From: DATMNR01 sp963702765
GTDB taxonomy: Bacteria > Chloroflexota > Ktedonobacteria > Ktedonobacterales > Ktedonobacteraceae
Direction of reading: 5' to 3'
DNA length: 64,000 nucleotides
Assembly (NCBI GenBank): GCA_963702765.1
Contig: CAVPEB010000060.1
Span: 7,389 to 71,388 of the forward strand
Part shown: positions 1-8,635 of the stretch, in pieces
Position numbering within the stretch: the stretch's first letter is position 1
How the letters are laid out: each line of letters starts with the position of its first letter
Translations under genes and position numbers: made by a program
The notes under the pieces: generated by a model
The model's database searches: none
What the model was told of the DNA's origin: nothing
What the model saw: the letters and a program-made list of their open reading frames with translations, nothing else

Positions 1-960
1 ATTAAGTGGCTATCTGCACGTGTTAGTTTACCCGTTCAGCACAATTGATGAGCAAGACAAGAGCGGATGCGCACCACATCAAGCACTTGGTTGACGTTGT
101 GTACAAACGAATCAATGGCTTGCCGATTTGGCTCACCCTTACGAGACGTGACAGCATATTGGACAGCAATGAACCTGCACTTCTGTGAAAAAACCTGAAC
201 GTTTCTGCACAAAAAGGTGTGTCCACGGTTTGTGTAGACACACCTTACAACGGCCTGGTAGTGGGCTTGAGCAAACCATAAGCAGAATTCTGTGCCTGCA
301 TAGCCTTGCGACCACGCAAGTAGCAATCATCTATCTAGGATGTGAGTTCCTAAACCGATACAATATGCCCTCAAACGTGGTAAGAATCAACCGTCGTGAG
401 GTGACAAGATATTGCACCAAGGTCCTGACACAATCTTCTCGGGAGCAACACAAACTGGCTTTATTGCCTATGGGAATTGACCACCTTAATCTGCGCATCA
501 TTTTGCGAGTGGCTTAGCCTACCACCACAAGGCAAGCGTCGTCTCGCACACCGTACATAGGATCCTCTCCACATGCGTCGATAAGACCAACTCAATCTCA
601 TCGGTCGTTTGAGCCTTCCTCGGCCTCTGGGACAAACGATCTCAGCACGTTCTATGCTTCCGAAGGTCTGAAAAATAGTGACTATGATTTCAAAATGAGG
701 ACATGTACACTCTCCACTCATGGCCCGTACAGAACGATCAATCAGGGCGTCCTCTGTTTCTTGTGATGCCATTCCTTAGCTAACAACACTCAAACTGAAA
801 CTGCTATCAGCGTCTAGTAACCACTCTGGACTGACAGTCAAACTGTCAACTAATGGGATGGACAGAAGCAATCAAGCAAGGATACGGACGGAAAAGAAAG
901 AGCACCTGGGTCAGCCTTGCAACCGCCAAATAGCCCTCACCCGTGCAAGCTATGCCGCAT
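1..960. other. intergenic stretch without a supportable gene
   Basis: Open frames exist on both strands here, but none has a convincing ribosome binding site, recognisable motif or typical residue composition. The longest (minus strand, about 36-326) has some resemblance to the tail of a degraded transposase, but I cannot name a family. The stretch ends at the extended -10 element of the cmk promoter. Confidence 0.5.
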
Positions 961-963
961 TCA

Positions 964-972
964 TGATATAAT
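964..972 (+). promoter_or_regulatory. extended -10 promoter of cmk-plsC
   Basis: TGATATAAT fits the extended -10 pattern TGnTATAAT exactly. No good -35 lies 17 bases upstream, which extended -10 promoters tolerate. It sits about 44 bases before the cmk start codon. Confidence 0.5.
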
Positions 973-1015
973 CCTTTTCAGTATACCATCCATAGATATA
1001 CAACATGGAGGGATT

Positions 1016-1705
1016 ATGCAGCGTCCGAGGCACATTGCTATCGACGGGCCAGCGGGATCAGGCAAAAGCACCATAGGTGAAAAATTAGCGCAGCGCTTAG
1101 GCTATCTCTACATAGATACCGGAGCCATGTATCGAGCGGTTGCCTGGCTCGCGATCCAAAGAGGTGTAGATGCAGCCGATGGGCCTGCCCTGGCCAAGTT
1201 AGCGCAGCATGCTGGCGTCATTATTGCTCATCCCCACATCGACGACGGTCGCCAGTATACTGTAATGGTACAGGGACAGGATGTCACCTGGGATATTCGC
1301 AACACAGAGGTCACGCGAGTCGTTTCAACTGTATCAGCACATACGGAAGTGCGCGCCATTTTGATTGCTCAACAGCGTGAAATGGCGCAACAACATGATG
1401 GAACAGTCATGGTAGGACGCGATATTGGCGCAATAGTCTTGCCGGATGCTGATTTAAAAATCTATTTGACAGCAAGTTTGCAAGAACGCGCGCGCCGACG
1501 TTATTCCGAGCTTGTTGAGCGCATTGGCGAACACAATCCAACACTTCCCAGGATGGAAGAGGTGCTGGCGGATATTCAACGTAGAGACGAGATCGACCAT
1601 GATAACATGCGACCAGCGGATGATGCCATCGTAATTGTTACCGACAACCTGAGCGTCCCGCAGGTGCTCGAGGTCATATGCAGCTATCTGGAGGAACCCG
1701 TATGA
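1016..1705 (+). CDS. cmk: cytidylate kinase
   Basis: Phosphorylates CMP and dCMP with ATP in the cytoplasm, feeding CTP and dCTP pools. The 229-residue product has the P-loop GPAGSGKS at residues 11-18, followed by the YIDTGAMYRA segment typical of bacterial Cmk and by the VGRDIG motif. The ATG at 1016 is chosen because GGAGGG lies 3 bases upstream; an in-frame ATG at 917 has no such site and would add 33 non-family residues. The stop overlaps the plsC start as ATGA, so the two are translationally coupled. Cmk-PlsC adjacency is common in Gram-positives and Chloroflexota. Confidence 0.95.
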   Translation: MQRPRHIAIDGPAGSGKSTIGEKLAQRLGYLYIDTGAMYRAVAWLAIQRGVDAADGPALAKLAQHAGVIIAHPHIDDGRQYTVMVQGQDVTWDIRNTEVTRVVSTVSAHTEVRAILIAQQREMAQQHDGTVMVGRDIGAIVLPDADLKIYLTASLQERARRRYSELVERIGEHNPTLPRMEEVLADIQRRDEIDHDNMRPADDAIVIVTDNLSVPQVLEVICSYLEEPV

Positions 1706-2487
1706 CGCAAAATATCAATGCCACCTCACCTTCGGACAATCCAGAACAGCCAGCGCAAGCATCGAAACTTGTAAAGTCTACCAAAACAAAGCCGCAGAAA
1801 AACCTGTACGAACCATACAGGATGCCAATGATCCTCTGGCGATTGATACGTATAGTAGTGCGCGTCATTGTTGCTATCATATTTGATGTACATACAGTCG
1901 GGCGTCAGAATGTACCAGAAACCGGTCCGTTGATTATCGCATCCAACCATCTCTCCTGGGCTGATGTTCCGCTCATTCCGGCATTTCTCAAGCGCAGAGT
2001 AGTATACATGGCGAAGGAGGAGACTTTCAAGGCCAGAGGGGGTTGGTTTGTGCGTTTCTTAGGCGCATTTCCCGTTAAACGTGGTGAGGCTGATAGGCAA
2101 TCACTTAGAGCCGCGGAGGAACAACTAAAAGCTGGCCGTATACTTAGCATCTTTCCCGAAGGAACGCGAAGTAAGCTACACACATTAGGTCAGGCACATG
2201 CTGGACTGGGCATGATTGCCCTTCGTTCAGGCGCACCCGTTCTACCTGTAGCGATCTACGGTAGTGAAAACGCATTGAAGAAGTTCCGCCCCCGCATAAC
2301 TATTAACTTTGGCGAACCAATGATTTTGACTCCCAAAGGGAAGAAAGTTACCCGCGAAGATATTGACCAGTCCACTGAGCAAGTTATGCTTCGCATAACT
2401 TCCATGCTACCCCCTGAGTATCGAGGGGTGTACGCCGAAAAGCTAGCATCCGCGGAAGCCACAAACAAAGATACACCCACAGAATGA
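1702..2487 (+). CDS. plsC: 1-acyl-sn-glycerol-3-phosphate acyltransferase (PlsC family)
   Basis: Transfers an acyl chain to lysophosphatidic acid at the inner membrane face, giving phosphatidic acid for phospholipid synthesis. Of 261 residues, the first 40 are polar and probably disordered; a hydrophobic helix spans about 41-62. The HX4D catalytic motif is NHLSWAD (H83, D88) and the substrate-binding motif FPEGTRS is at 151-157, both intact. The start at 1702 overlaps the cmk stop (ATGA) and has GGAGGA at 1690-1695. An upstream in-frame ATG at 1678 would lie inside cmk and lacks this spacing. Confidence 0.93.
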   Translation: MTQNINATSPSDNPEQPAQASKLVKSTKTKPQKNLYEPYRMPMILWRLIRIVVRVIVAIIFDVHTVGRQNVPETGPLIIASNHLSWADVPLIPAFLKRRVVYMAKEETFKARGGWFVRFLGAFPVKRGEADRQSLRAAEEQLKAGRILSIFPEGTRSKLHTLGQAHAGLGMIALRSGAPVLPVAIYGSENALKKFRPRITINFGEPMILTPKGKKVTREDIDQSTEQVMLRITSMLPPEYRGVYAEKLASAEATNKDTPTE

Positions 2488-2723
2488 TAGGGAATACCAT
2501 AACCTGAGCATTTGTTTGTACGTATAGAGGTTATACAGGGTCTCAGGGTCTCATTGCTTCAGCAAGTGATGGATTCTCGAAGACATCTCTGGTCAGTAGC
2601 CTCGCGTAGAATGAAGTAAACAACGTGTGAATGGATGCCGGGATTCGATGTTAACCCCGTAAATTCCTCTTTTTAAGCCTACAGAAACTGCAAAGATTAG
2701 AAAGTCTCTAACGAGTATCAATA
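2488..2723. other. intergenic region; left end of the 5-kb duplication
   Basis: No gene seen. From 2555 onward the sequence is nearly identical to 7565-7728 in front of the second hydrolase, so it belongs to the duplicated unit and probably carries the hydrolase promoter. Confidence 0.6.
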
Positions 2724-3602
2724 ATGAACATACAAAATACATCTGATAAAGTAATCTCTTTACGTGATGGGCGAAGACTGGGTTATGCCGAATATGGTGA
2801 CCCAGACGGTAAACCTGTCTTCTTTTTCCATGGCTTGCCTGGTTCGCGCAGACAACGCCATCCAGACAACTCGATTGCAATCAAGCTAGGAGCGCGTATC
2901 ATTGCCATCGATCGGCCTGGTTATGGCTTATCCGATTTTCAGCAAGGCCGCACATTGCTGGATTGGCCCGATGATGTAGCCCAACTTGCCAATGCGTTGA
3001 AAATTAATCGGTTTGCGGCCATAGGTGTATCAGGAGGCGGCCCCTATCTACTGGCTTGCGCCTATAAGATGCCTGAACGCATAACCACAGCAACCACCAT
3101 TAGCGGTATGGGACCAACAGATAATCCAGATGCCATCAAAGGCATGTTGCCATCGATGCGCCTGGGACTTGTCATTGCTCCAAGAGTGCCATGGGGCTTT
3201 GTGCGTCTTGCGCTAGATCCAGTAGCGAAGATGGTCAGCCGAAATCCTCTGGGAGCCAAAAAGCTTATGCCGTCTTCAGCTCCTGAAGCAGACAAAAAGG
3301 CATTTGCCCGGCCTGAAATACAAGAAATCGATCGTCAGGATCTGAGCGAGGCCTATCGCAATGGCGCACAAGGAGCTTTTTGGGAAGTAGTATTGCTCGC
3401 AAGACCCTGGGATTTCCGCCTCGAAGACATCCATACAAAGGTTTTCCTATGGCATGGGGAGAAGGATACAACTGTACCCCAACAAATGGGAAGATATGTG
3501 GCACACGCCTTATCAGATTGTAAGGCTAGATTCTATCCGAGCGAGGGTCACACACTGATATACAATTACTGGCTGGAGATACTGACGGAAGCCGTGGCGT
3601 AA
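2724..3602 (+). CDS. alpha/beta hydrolase (copy 1)
   Basis: Predicted soluble serine hydrolase of 292 residues; substrate unknown. The family features are all visible: oxyanion HG at 36-37, nucleophile elbow GVSGGG with Ser103, probable acid Asp248 (WHGEKD) and catalytic His276 (EGHT). There is no signal peptide or lid insertion beyond a cap region at about 130-220. It ends 25 bases from the stop of the converging helicase gene, an arrangement kept exactly in copy 2. The protein is about 91% identical to copy 2, with differences scattered and the triad conserved, which suggests both remain under selection. Confidence 0.88.
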   Translation: MNIQNTSDKVISLRDGRRLGYAEYGDPDGKPVFFFHGLPGSRRQRHPDNSIAIKLGARIIAIDRPGYGLSDFQQGRTLLDWPDDVAQLANALKINRFAAIGVSGGGPYLLACAYKMPERITTATTISGMGPTDNPDAIKGMLPSMRLGLVIAPRVPWGFVRLALDPVAKMVSRNPLGAKKLMPSSAPEADKKAFARPEIQEIDRQDLSEAYRNGAQGAFWEVVLLARPWDFRLEDIHTKVFLWHGEKDTTVPQQMGRYVAHALSDCKARFYPSEGHTLIYNYWLEILTEAVA

Positions 3603-3627
3603 AGAAAGCGAAAGCCATTCTCTTTGT

Positions 3628-4851
3628 TTACGCCGGACAAATCAGAAAGAATGGACAGCCCGGGCACTTCATCACATCAGGTTTTGGCGGGAATTCATTT
3701 CTCTCCATCCCCAGAATCGCCTGCTCTAGCTCGTCATAAAGACTCTGTTCTTTCTTAGTAGTCAATGTAATCGGGTATGTTTCGCCTGTGCTCATATTAT
3801 GCGCCTGTAACTCAACAGCGCGTCCAGGGTGATGCTGGCGAGATGCACGAACATACAACATTTCCCGTGTCGATGTGGAGGGCTTTTGCTTGCGTTTACC
3901 AAACCGCGTGCGCACAAACTTGACCGGTTCACCTGCATGCTCGGATGCTTCAACACGATCAACCACAATCTCGATGGATTTACCGGCTATATCCACAGTA
4001 AAAGGTTGGCGAAGTTGCCAGTCTGAATCTCTACTGGAAAGCAATTTACGACGGATCAACTCGCTAATCTCCTGCCCATGTCGTTCATAGAGGGCAGCAA
4101 AAGGTAACGTATCCCCTTTTTCCTGCTGCCAGCGCTGTGTATACAGTTCTTCGGCATCCATTTCTGTCAGCAATTCCCCATTCCAGTCCTCTCTACCCTT
4201 GTTCACTTCAAGCCTCTGCTTTAAGTCCGCAATTGTTTCATGTGTCGCGTGCAAGAAAGTAATGTAAGCCGATTTTTCTCCATGAAAGTCATAGATTGTA
4301 CTGTACATATACTGGCGCGGGCAGTTCATGTAGGTCTCTAGCATACCTAACTTCAGTTTATTCGCCTTCACTATTTCAACAAATTCATCACTCGGCTGCG
4401 ACATAAAGGGTTCAAACCAATTCGGTTCGAACGTAGCATCCTCCATATGAAATGTAGGGGCGGGGCTTGCCCCCGCCCGACCAATACCTACCTTGTCAAT
4501 CTCCTCCTGACCAGTCTCCGCCTTATCAGCCGCTTTCCACACCACGCGTCTAATGCGTTCCTCAGGCAGGCCTACCACGAGAGCATCAATATAAGACGAG
4601 CGTTTGTAATTTTTCTTACCATAACGTTCGGCATAGCTCAGCACAAGGTGGTCCCGTGCACGTGTCGCGCCAACATAGAAGAGACAGGCTTCGCCTGTTT
4701 CATGCGCAGCGTCACCTTCACTTTCAGCTGGTAGCATCCCTGCAGGAGGTTCAACTGATTTGCTACGTCTCAGAATTGGAAAGCGGTTTTTTACAATACC
4801 AGGCAAATAGACAACAGGAAACTCCAATCCTTTGCTGGCATGAACCGTCAT
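3628..4851 (-). CDS. C-terminal part of split helicase copy 1: UvrD motifs V-VI plus AddB/Cas4-like Fe-S domain
   Basis: This 407-residue frame is the 3' part of the gene that is intact at 8636-12448. It starts at the helicase motif V segment (TVHASKGLEF), holds motif VI (VGATRARDHLVLS, 60-72), and ends with Cys177 (NCPRQY) plus Cys396, Cys399 and Cys405, i.e. C-Xn-C-X2-C-X5-C, the iron-sulphur pattern of AddB and Cas4 nucleases. Relative to copy 2 one base is missing near 4889, so the 5' frame stops at 4848. The ATG here overlaps that stop as ATGA, so reinitiation could express it as a separate chain. About 99% identical to the matching part of copy 2. Confidence 0.7.
   Translation of the reverse strand: MTVHASKGLEFPVVYLPGIVKNRFPILRRSKSVEPPAGMLPAESEGDAAHETGEACLFYVGATRARDHLVLSYAERYGKKNYKRSSYIDALVVGLPEERIRRVVWKAADKAETGQEEIDKVGIGRAGASPAPTFHMEDATFEPNWFEPFMSQPSDEFVEIVKANKLKLGMLETYMNCPRQYMYSTIYDFHGEKSAYITFLHATHETIADLKQRLEVNKGREDWNGELLTEMDAEELYTQRWQQEKGDTLPFAALYERHGQEISELIRRKLLSSRDSDWQLRQPFTVDIAGKSIEIVVDRVEASEHAGEPVKFVRTRFGKRKQKPSTSTREMLYVRASRQHHPGRAVELQAHNMSTGETYPITLTTKKEQSLYDELEQAILGMERNEFPPKPDVMKCPGCPFFLICPA
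4455..4481. repeat. GC palindrome inserted in frame in helicase copy 1
   Basis: A near-perfect inverted repeat (GGGCGGGGC, loop TT, GCCCCCGCCC) lies inside the coding sequence and is read as the peptide GRAGASPAPT. It resembles dispersed intergenic palindromes. The same element sits at the matching place in copy 2. Confidence 0.6.
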
Positions 4852-7439
4852 GACTCGAATAATGTCGGGATCTTCTTTTCCTCGCTTTCAGGGTCTTGTT
4901 GCCTGTTGCCACCGTCATTGCGTAGGGTTTTAAGTACGCTTAAGTAATCTAGAAACCCCCTGGCCTGTTCGTGTATAGGTGGTAGATCAAGCGGCTCTAT
5001 CTGTTCCCCTAGTGCTAGAGCATCCTCTTCCTGTCGCAAACGCAGTGCTTGCTGTTGCTGATCATAGTTGCGAGCAAGCTGTAGAATACCGATGTAATCA
5101 GCCAGTATAGCTTGTGCTGGCACATCAACAGTCCCAGCCAGTGGGCCGCGCACCAGCGAAGTTTCAATGAAAATGTAATCGGCCAGTAGCGACCAGATGG
5201 TTTGTATGTTTTGGGAAGCATTCAAGTTTCTCAAGATATCTGAAAGTCGAGCGAGTGCACTACAGCCTTTTCTACTCATAGTGATTGGAGCCTCATTACG
5301 CTCAATCAATGTAATCGGAGAAATCTTTTGTTCTCGCGCGGATTGTAGTAGAGCCTCGATGTCAAGCTGACTTAGCGCATGTTCTGGCTGTCGTGCAGCG
5401 CGCAAAAGTCCCATGCCACTCGAGTCGGCATACAGCATAACAATCGAAAGCAGGTTCTTGATGTGTTCCTGCTCTAAGAGTCCCCCGTGCTCGATTACAG
5501 GCAGGTTGGCGGAGATCATCACCTGCGAGATTTTACGCGCCTGCGCCCGCGTGCGACAGAGAATTACAATATCGCGAAAGTGATAGCCCTCAACCAGTTT
5601 GCGCCCAATATCACTGATTAATCCTTTCAACTCACTCGTTTCATCCGAGGCAACAGCCAGAGTAACGTACGTGTCTACCGAAGTGGAGCGTACTGTCTGA
5701 GATGTGGCCTGTAAAGTGTCCGCATCGAGCTGTTTGTTGCGAAATGAATCGGCAAAGCTCACTATATCGGGTCGAGAGCGATAGTTACGGCTAAGTGGCA
5801 GAACGACAGCGCCTGCATAGTCGTTGCGAAAGTTGGCGATGTTTGCCGGTGAGGCGCCCCGAAAGCCGTAGATAGCCTGATTCGCGTCTCCAACTACCCA
5901 GACATGGCATGCATCTCCAGCAAGCTCGCGTAAGAGGATGCCACTGGCACGATTGATATCTTGAAATTCGTCAACCAGAATATGCTGGTACTTCTGCTGC
6001 AACTGCTGGCGAACCTCCGGATGTTCAATCAGCAGTTGGACTGCCAGCATGATCAGGCCACCAAAATCGGTATCTTTCTGTCGAACCAGGGCGGTTTGAT
6101 AGAGTGCATAGATATCCGCAACTTCCAGTGCCTTTTCTGCTCGTTCAATCTCTTCATCACTTGAAGCCTGTTTCAGCATGCACAGGGCCAGCCGTTTATA
6201 TTCTGGAGGTGATACCAATTCATCTTTGGCACGTGAGATTCCGCTCAAGATGGCAGGAAAGTGATAGGTTGGCGTGACCAAATTTTGATAATGCCGTAAA
6301 GGTAGTTCGTTAGCTAAGCGTAGGAGAAGAAAATAACCCTCCGCGTCATCCAGGCACGCGAAATCCTGGCGCAAACCCACGAGGTTCCCATAGGTACGCA
6401 ACTGTTCAGCGCAAAAAGCATGAAAAGTACTGACCATTGGAAAGGCGCCTTGCGCATCCATTACAGCATGAAGACGTTCCTGCATCTCCTCTGCTGCCTT
6501 GCGCGAAAAGGTTAACGCGAGTATATGCTCGGGCGCTACGCCCTGTGTGTCTATCAGGTATTCGACACGACCTATGAGCGTGCTCGTTTTACCGCTACCA
6601 GGTCCTGCAACAATTAAAGCCGGGGTTGGCGCTTCGATAGCGGCTTGTTGCAACTCGTCGTATTCTTTTTTGGGTATGAGAATAGCTTCAGTGGGAGAAA
6701 GAACATTAGCAGAACGCGCATCTCCATGATCATCGACTCTGATTTGATCATGACCACTCTTCGACGGATCACCTGCCTGGTCAAGCTCACGAAGTACATT
6801 GGTCCCGCCAGCTGTCAGGAATTCTGAAAGGCGGTTGAGCATGGCGGTTCTGGAAACGCCGAAGATGGCTGCCAGTTCGCTAGCAGGAGTTTCTGCAGAT
6901 AGATAAAGCGTGCGCAGCCTTTCAAGCGGCATCAGTAATTCGGCGGCAAAAACATTCGCAGCTATTTCGCGCTGGCTGCGAGGATTATAGGATATGCCAA
7001 TTCCGAGTTGTTCTTCTACTTGATGCTGAGTAAGCAAGTCTGTTACACCTTCACGTACATCCTGCTCCTTACACTGATCTTCCAACACCGTGCTTGTTTC
7101 ATGCGCCCCAACACTTCGAGGCAAACGGGCAGATTTGTGTTGCTCAGCTTGTCGATGGAGTATAGCATGCCCTATTTCATGTGCCAGGGTAAAACGAAGC
7201 ATTCCATCCGGGAGTTTAAGATTGAGCCAGATCAGGTTTTCTCCAGGTTCAAGAAAGCCATAGGTCCCCTTTGGATAGTCGTCAGGATTAAAGGTTGTGA
7301 TCTCCAATCCAAGCCAGGCTGCCAGTTTATCAAGCGGTAGCTTATCATCTGTCCACTGCGTGTAGCTTTCCCTGAAGCTTTGTAGCACTTTACGGGCCGC
7401 CTCTGCTGCCAGCTCCTGAAATCTATCATCCATACTCAA
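4848..7439 (-). CDS. N-terminal part of split helicase copy 1: ImmA/IrrE-like metallopeptidase plus UvrD helicase
   Basis: 863 residues that match the first two thirds of the intact copy at 8636-12448. An ImmA/IrrE-type zinc peptidase domain has HEIGH near residues 87-91 and the typical ANVFAAELLMP segment near 161-171. The UvrD-type ATPase follows, with Walker A GPGSGKT near 279-285, DEFQD near 490 and GDANQAIYGFRG. The frame runs out of the conserved sequence after ESE because one base is missing near 4889, ending with a short alien tail. Without motifs V and VI this chain alone should not be a working helicase; it might pair with the product of the overlapping downstream frame. Confidence 0.75.
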   Translation of the reverse strand: MSMDDRFQELAAEAARKVLQSFRESYTQWTDDKLPLDKLAAWLGLEITTFNPDDYPKGTYGFLEPGENLIWLNLKLPDGMLRFTLAHEIGHAILHRQAEQHKSARLPRSVGAHETSTVLEDQCKEQDVREGVTDLLTQHQVEEQLGIGISYNPRSQREIAANVFAAELLMPLERLRTLYLSAETPASELAAIFGVSRTAMLNRLSEFLTAGGTNVLRELDQAGDPSKSGHDQIRVDDHGDARSANVLSPTEAILIPKKEYDELQQAAIEAPTPALIVAGPGSGKTSTLIGRVEYLIDTQGVAPEHILALTFSRKAAEEMQERLHAVMDAQGAFPMVSTFHAFCAEQLRTYGNLVGLRQDFACLDDAEGYFLLLRLANELPLRHYQNLVTPTYHFPAILSGISRAKDELVSPPEYKRLALCMLKQASSDEEIERAEKALEVADIYALYQTALVRQKDTDFGGLIMLAVQLLIEHPEVRQQLQQKYQHILVDEFQDINRASGILLRELAGDACHVWVVGDANQAIYGFRGASPANIANFRNDYAGAVVLPLSRNYRSRPDIVSFADSFRNKQLDADTLQATSQTVRSTSVDTYVTLAVASDETSELKGLISDIGRKLVEGYHFRDIVILCRTRAQARKISQVMISANLPVIEHGGLLEQEHIKNLLSIVMLYADSSGMGLLRAARQPEHALSQLDIEALLQSAREQKISPITLIERNEAPITMSRKGCSALARLSDILRNLNASQNIQTIWSLLADYIFIETSLVRGPLAGTVDVPAQAILADYIGILQLARNYDQQQQALRLRQEEDALALGEQIEPLDLPPIHEQARGFLDYLSVLKTLRNDGGNRQQDPESEEKKIPTLFES

Positions 7440-7728
7440 TCCTACACAGAAAATACTTTGGTTTAAGGTTGCAACTATTCTGTAAGGGTTCCAAAGTGTC
7501 TGCTAGCCCCCTTGACGGAGTACCTGGTGTCTAAAAAGGATTTTCAAATTTATGGAAAACGTACTGCTTCAGCAAGCGATGATTCTTGGAGACATCTCTG
7601 GTCAGTAGCCTTGCGTAGAATGAAGTAAACAACGCGTGAATGGATGCCGGGATTCGATGTTAACCCCGTAAATTCCTCTTTTAAGCCTATAGAAACAGCA
7701 AAGACTAGAAAGTCTCTAATGCGCATCA
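7440..7728. other. intergenic region between the two units
   Basis: Divergent intergenic region between helicase copy 1 and hydrolase copy 2. It holds the right end of unit 1 (to 7532), a 32-base spacer and the left end of unit 2 (from 7565). No gene seen; promoters for both flanking genes are expected here. Confidence 0.6.
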
Positions 7729-8610
7729 ATGATAAATATACAAAATACATCTGATAAAATAATCTCTTTACGTGATGGGCGAAGACTGGGTTATGCCGAA
7801 TATGGCGACCTAGAGGGTAAACCTATCTTCTTTTTCCATGGTCTGCCTGGTTCGCGCAGACAACGCCATCCAGACAACTCGATTGCAATCAAGCTAGGAG
7901 CACGTATCATTGCCATCGACCGGCCTGGTTATGGCTTATCCGATTTTCAGCAAGGCCGCCAATTGCTGGATTGGCCCGATGATGTAGCCCAACTTGCCAA
8001 CGTGTTGAAAATTAATCGGTTCGCGGCCATAGGTGTATCAGGAGGCGGCCCCTATCTACTGGCCTGCGCCTATAAGATGCCTGAGCGCATAACTACGGCA
8101 ACCACCATTAGTGGCATGGGACCAACAGATAATCCAGAAGCCATCAAAGGCATGTTGCCATCGATGCGCCTGGGATTCGACATCGCTCCAAAAGTGCCAT
8201 GGGGCTTTGTGCGTCTTGCGCTTGATCCAGTAGCGAAGTTGGTCAGCCGAAATCCACTGGGAGCCAAAAAGCTTATGCCGTCTTCAGCTCCTGAAGCAGA
8301 TAAAAAGGCGTTTGCTCGGCCTGATATACAAGAAGTAGATCGTCAGGATCTGAGCGAGGCCTATCGCAATGGTGCGCAGGGCGCTTTTTGGGAAGTAGTA
8401 TTGCTTGCAAGTCCCTGGGGCTTCCGCCTCGAAGACATCCATACAAAGGTTTTCCTATGGCATGGCGAGGAGGATACAACTGTACCTCAACAGATGGGAA
8501 GATACGTAGCACGCGCCCTAGCAAATTGTAAGGCTAAATTCTATCCTGGCGAGGGTCACACGCTGATATACAATTATTGGCGGGAGATACTCACGGAAGC
8601 AGTGGCGTAA
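7729..8610 (+). CDS. alpha/beta hydrolase (copy 2)
   Basis: Paralogue of the hydrolase at 2724-3602, 293 residues, with the same HG oxyanion pair, GVSGGG nucleophile elbow, acid in WHGEED and histidine in GEGHT. Most of the roughly 25 substitutions are conservative or on the predicted surface (for example R to S and D to G in the segment before the acid). It begins one codon earlier than copy 1. The stop lies 25 bases from the stop of the converging helicase gene. Substrate is unknown; retention with the helicase in both units suggests, but does not prove, a shared role. Confidence 0.88.
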   Translation: MINIQNTSDKIISLRDGRRLGYAEYGDLEGKPIFFFHGLPGSRRQRHPDNSIAIKLGARIIAIDRPGYGLSDFQQGRQLLDWPDDVAQLANVLKINRFAAIGVSGGGPYLLACAYKMPERITTATTISGMGPTDNPEAIKGMLPSMRLGFDIAPKVPWGFVRLALDPVAKLVSRNPLGAKKLMPSSAPEADKKAFARPDIQEVDRQDLSEAYRNGAQGAFWEVVLLASPWGFRLEDIHTKVFLWHGEEDTTVPQQMGRYVARALANCKAKFYPGEGHTLIYNYWREILTEAVA

Positions 8611-8635
8611 AGAAAGCGAAAGACATTCTCTTTGT

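Larger units (their letters stand above)
2555..7532. repeat. tandem duplication, unit 1 (about 4.98 kb)
   Basis: Direct repeat of 7565-12542, separated from it by only 32 bases. The similarity starts at a shared TGCTTCAGCAAG and ends at a shared TACCTGGTGTCT. Each unit carries a + strand alpha/beta hydrolase and a - strand metallopeptidase-helicase gene that converge tail to tail. Copies differ by scattered substitutions except for a nearly identical block around 3602-4765. Confidence 0.9.

Noticed and set aside
36..326. Minus-strand frame resembling a transposase end
   Set aside because: Similarity is only an impression; no catalytic motif or inverted repeats could be found.
4875..4895. Programmed -1 frameshift in helicase copy 1
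   Set aside because: The site has only a short A4 run, no X-XXY-YYZ heptamer in frame and no clear downstream pseudoknot; copy 2 encodes the protein without any shift.
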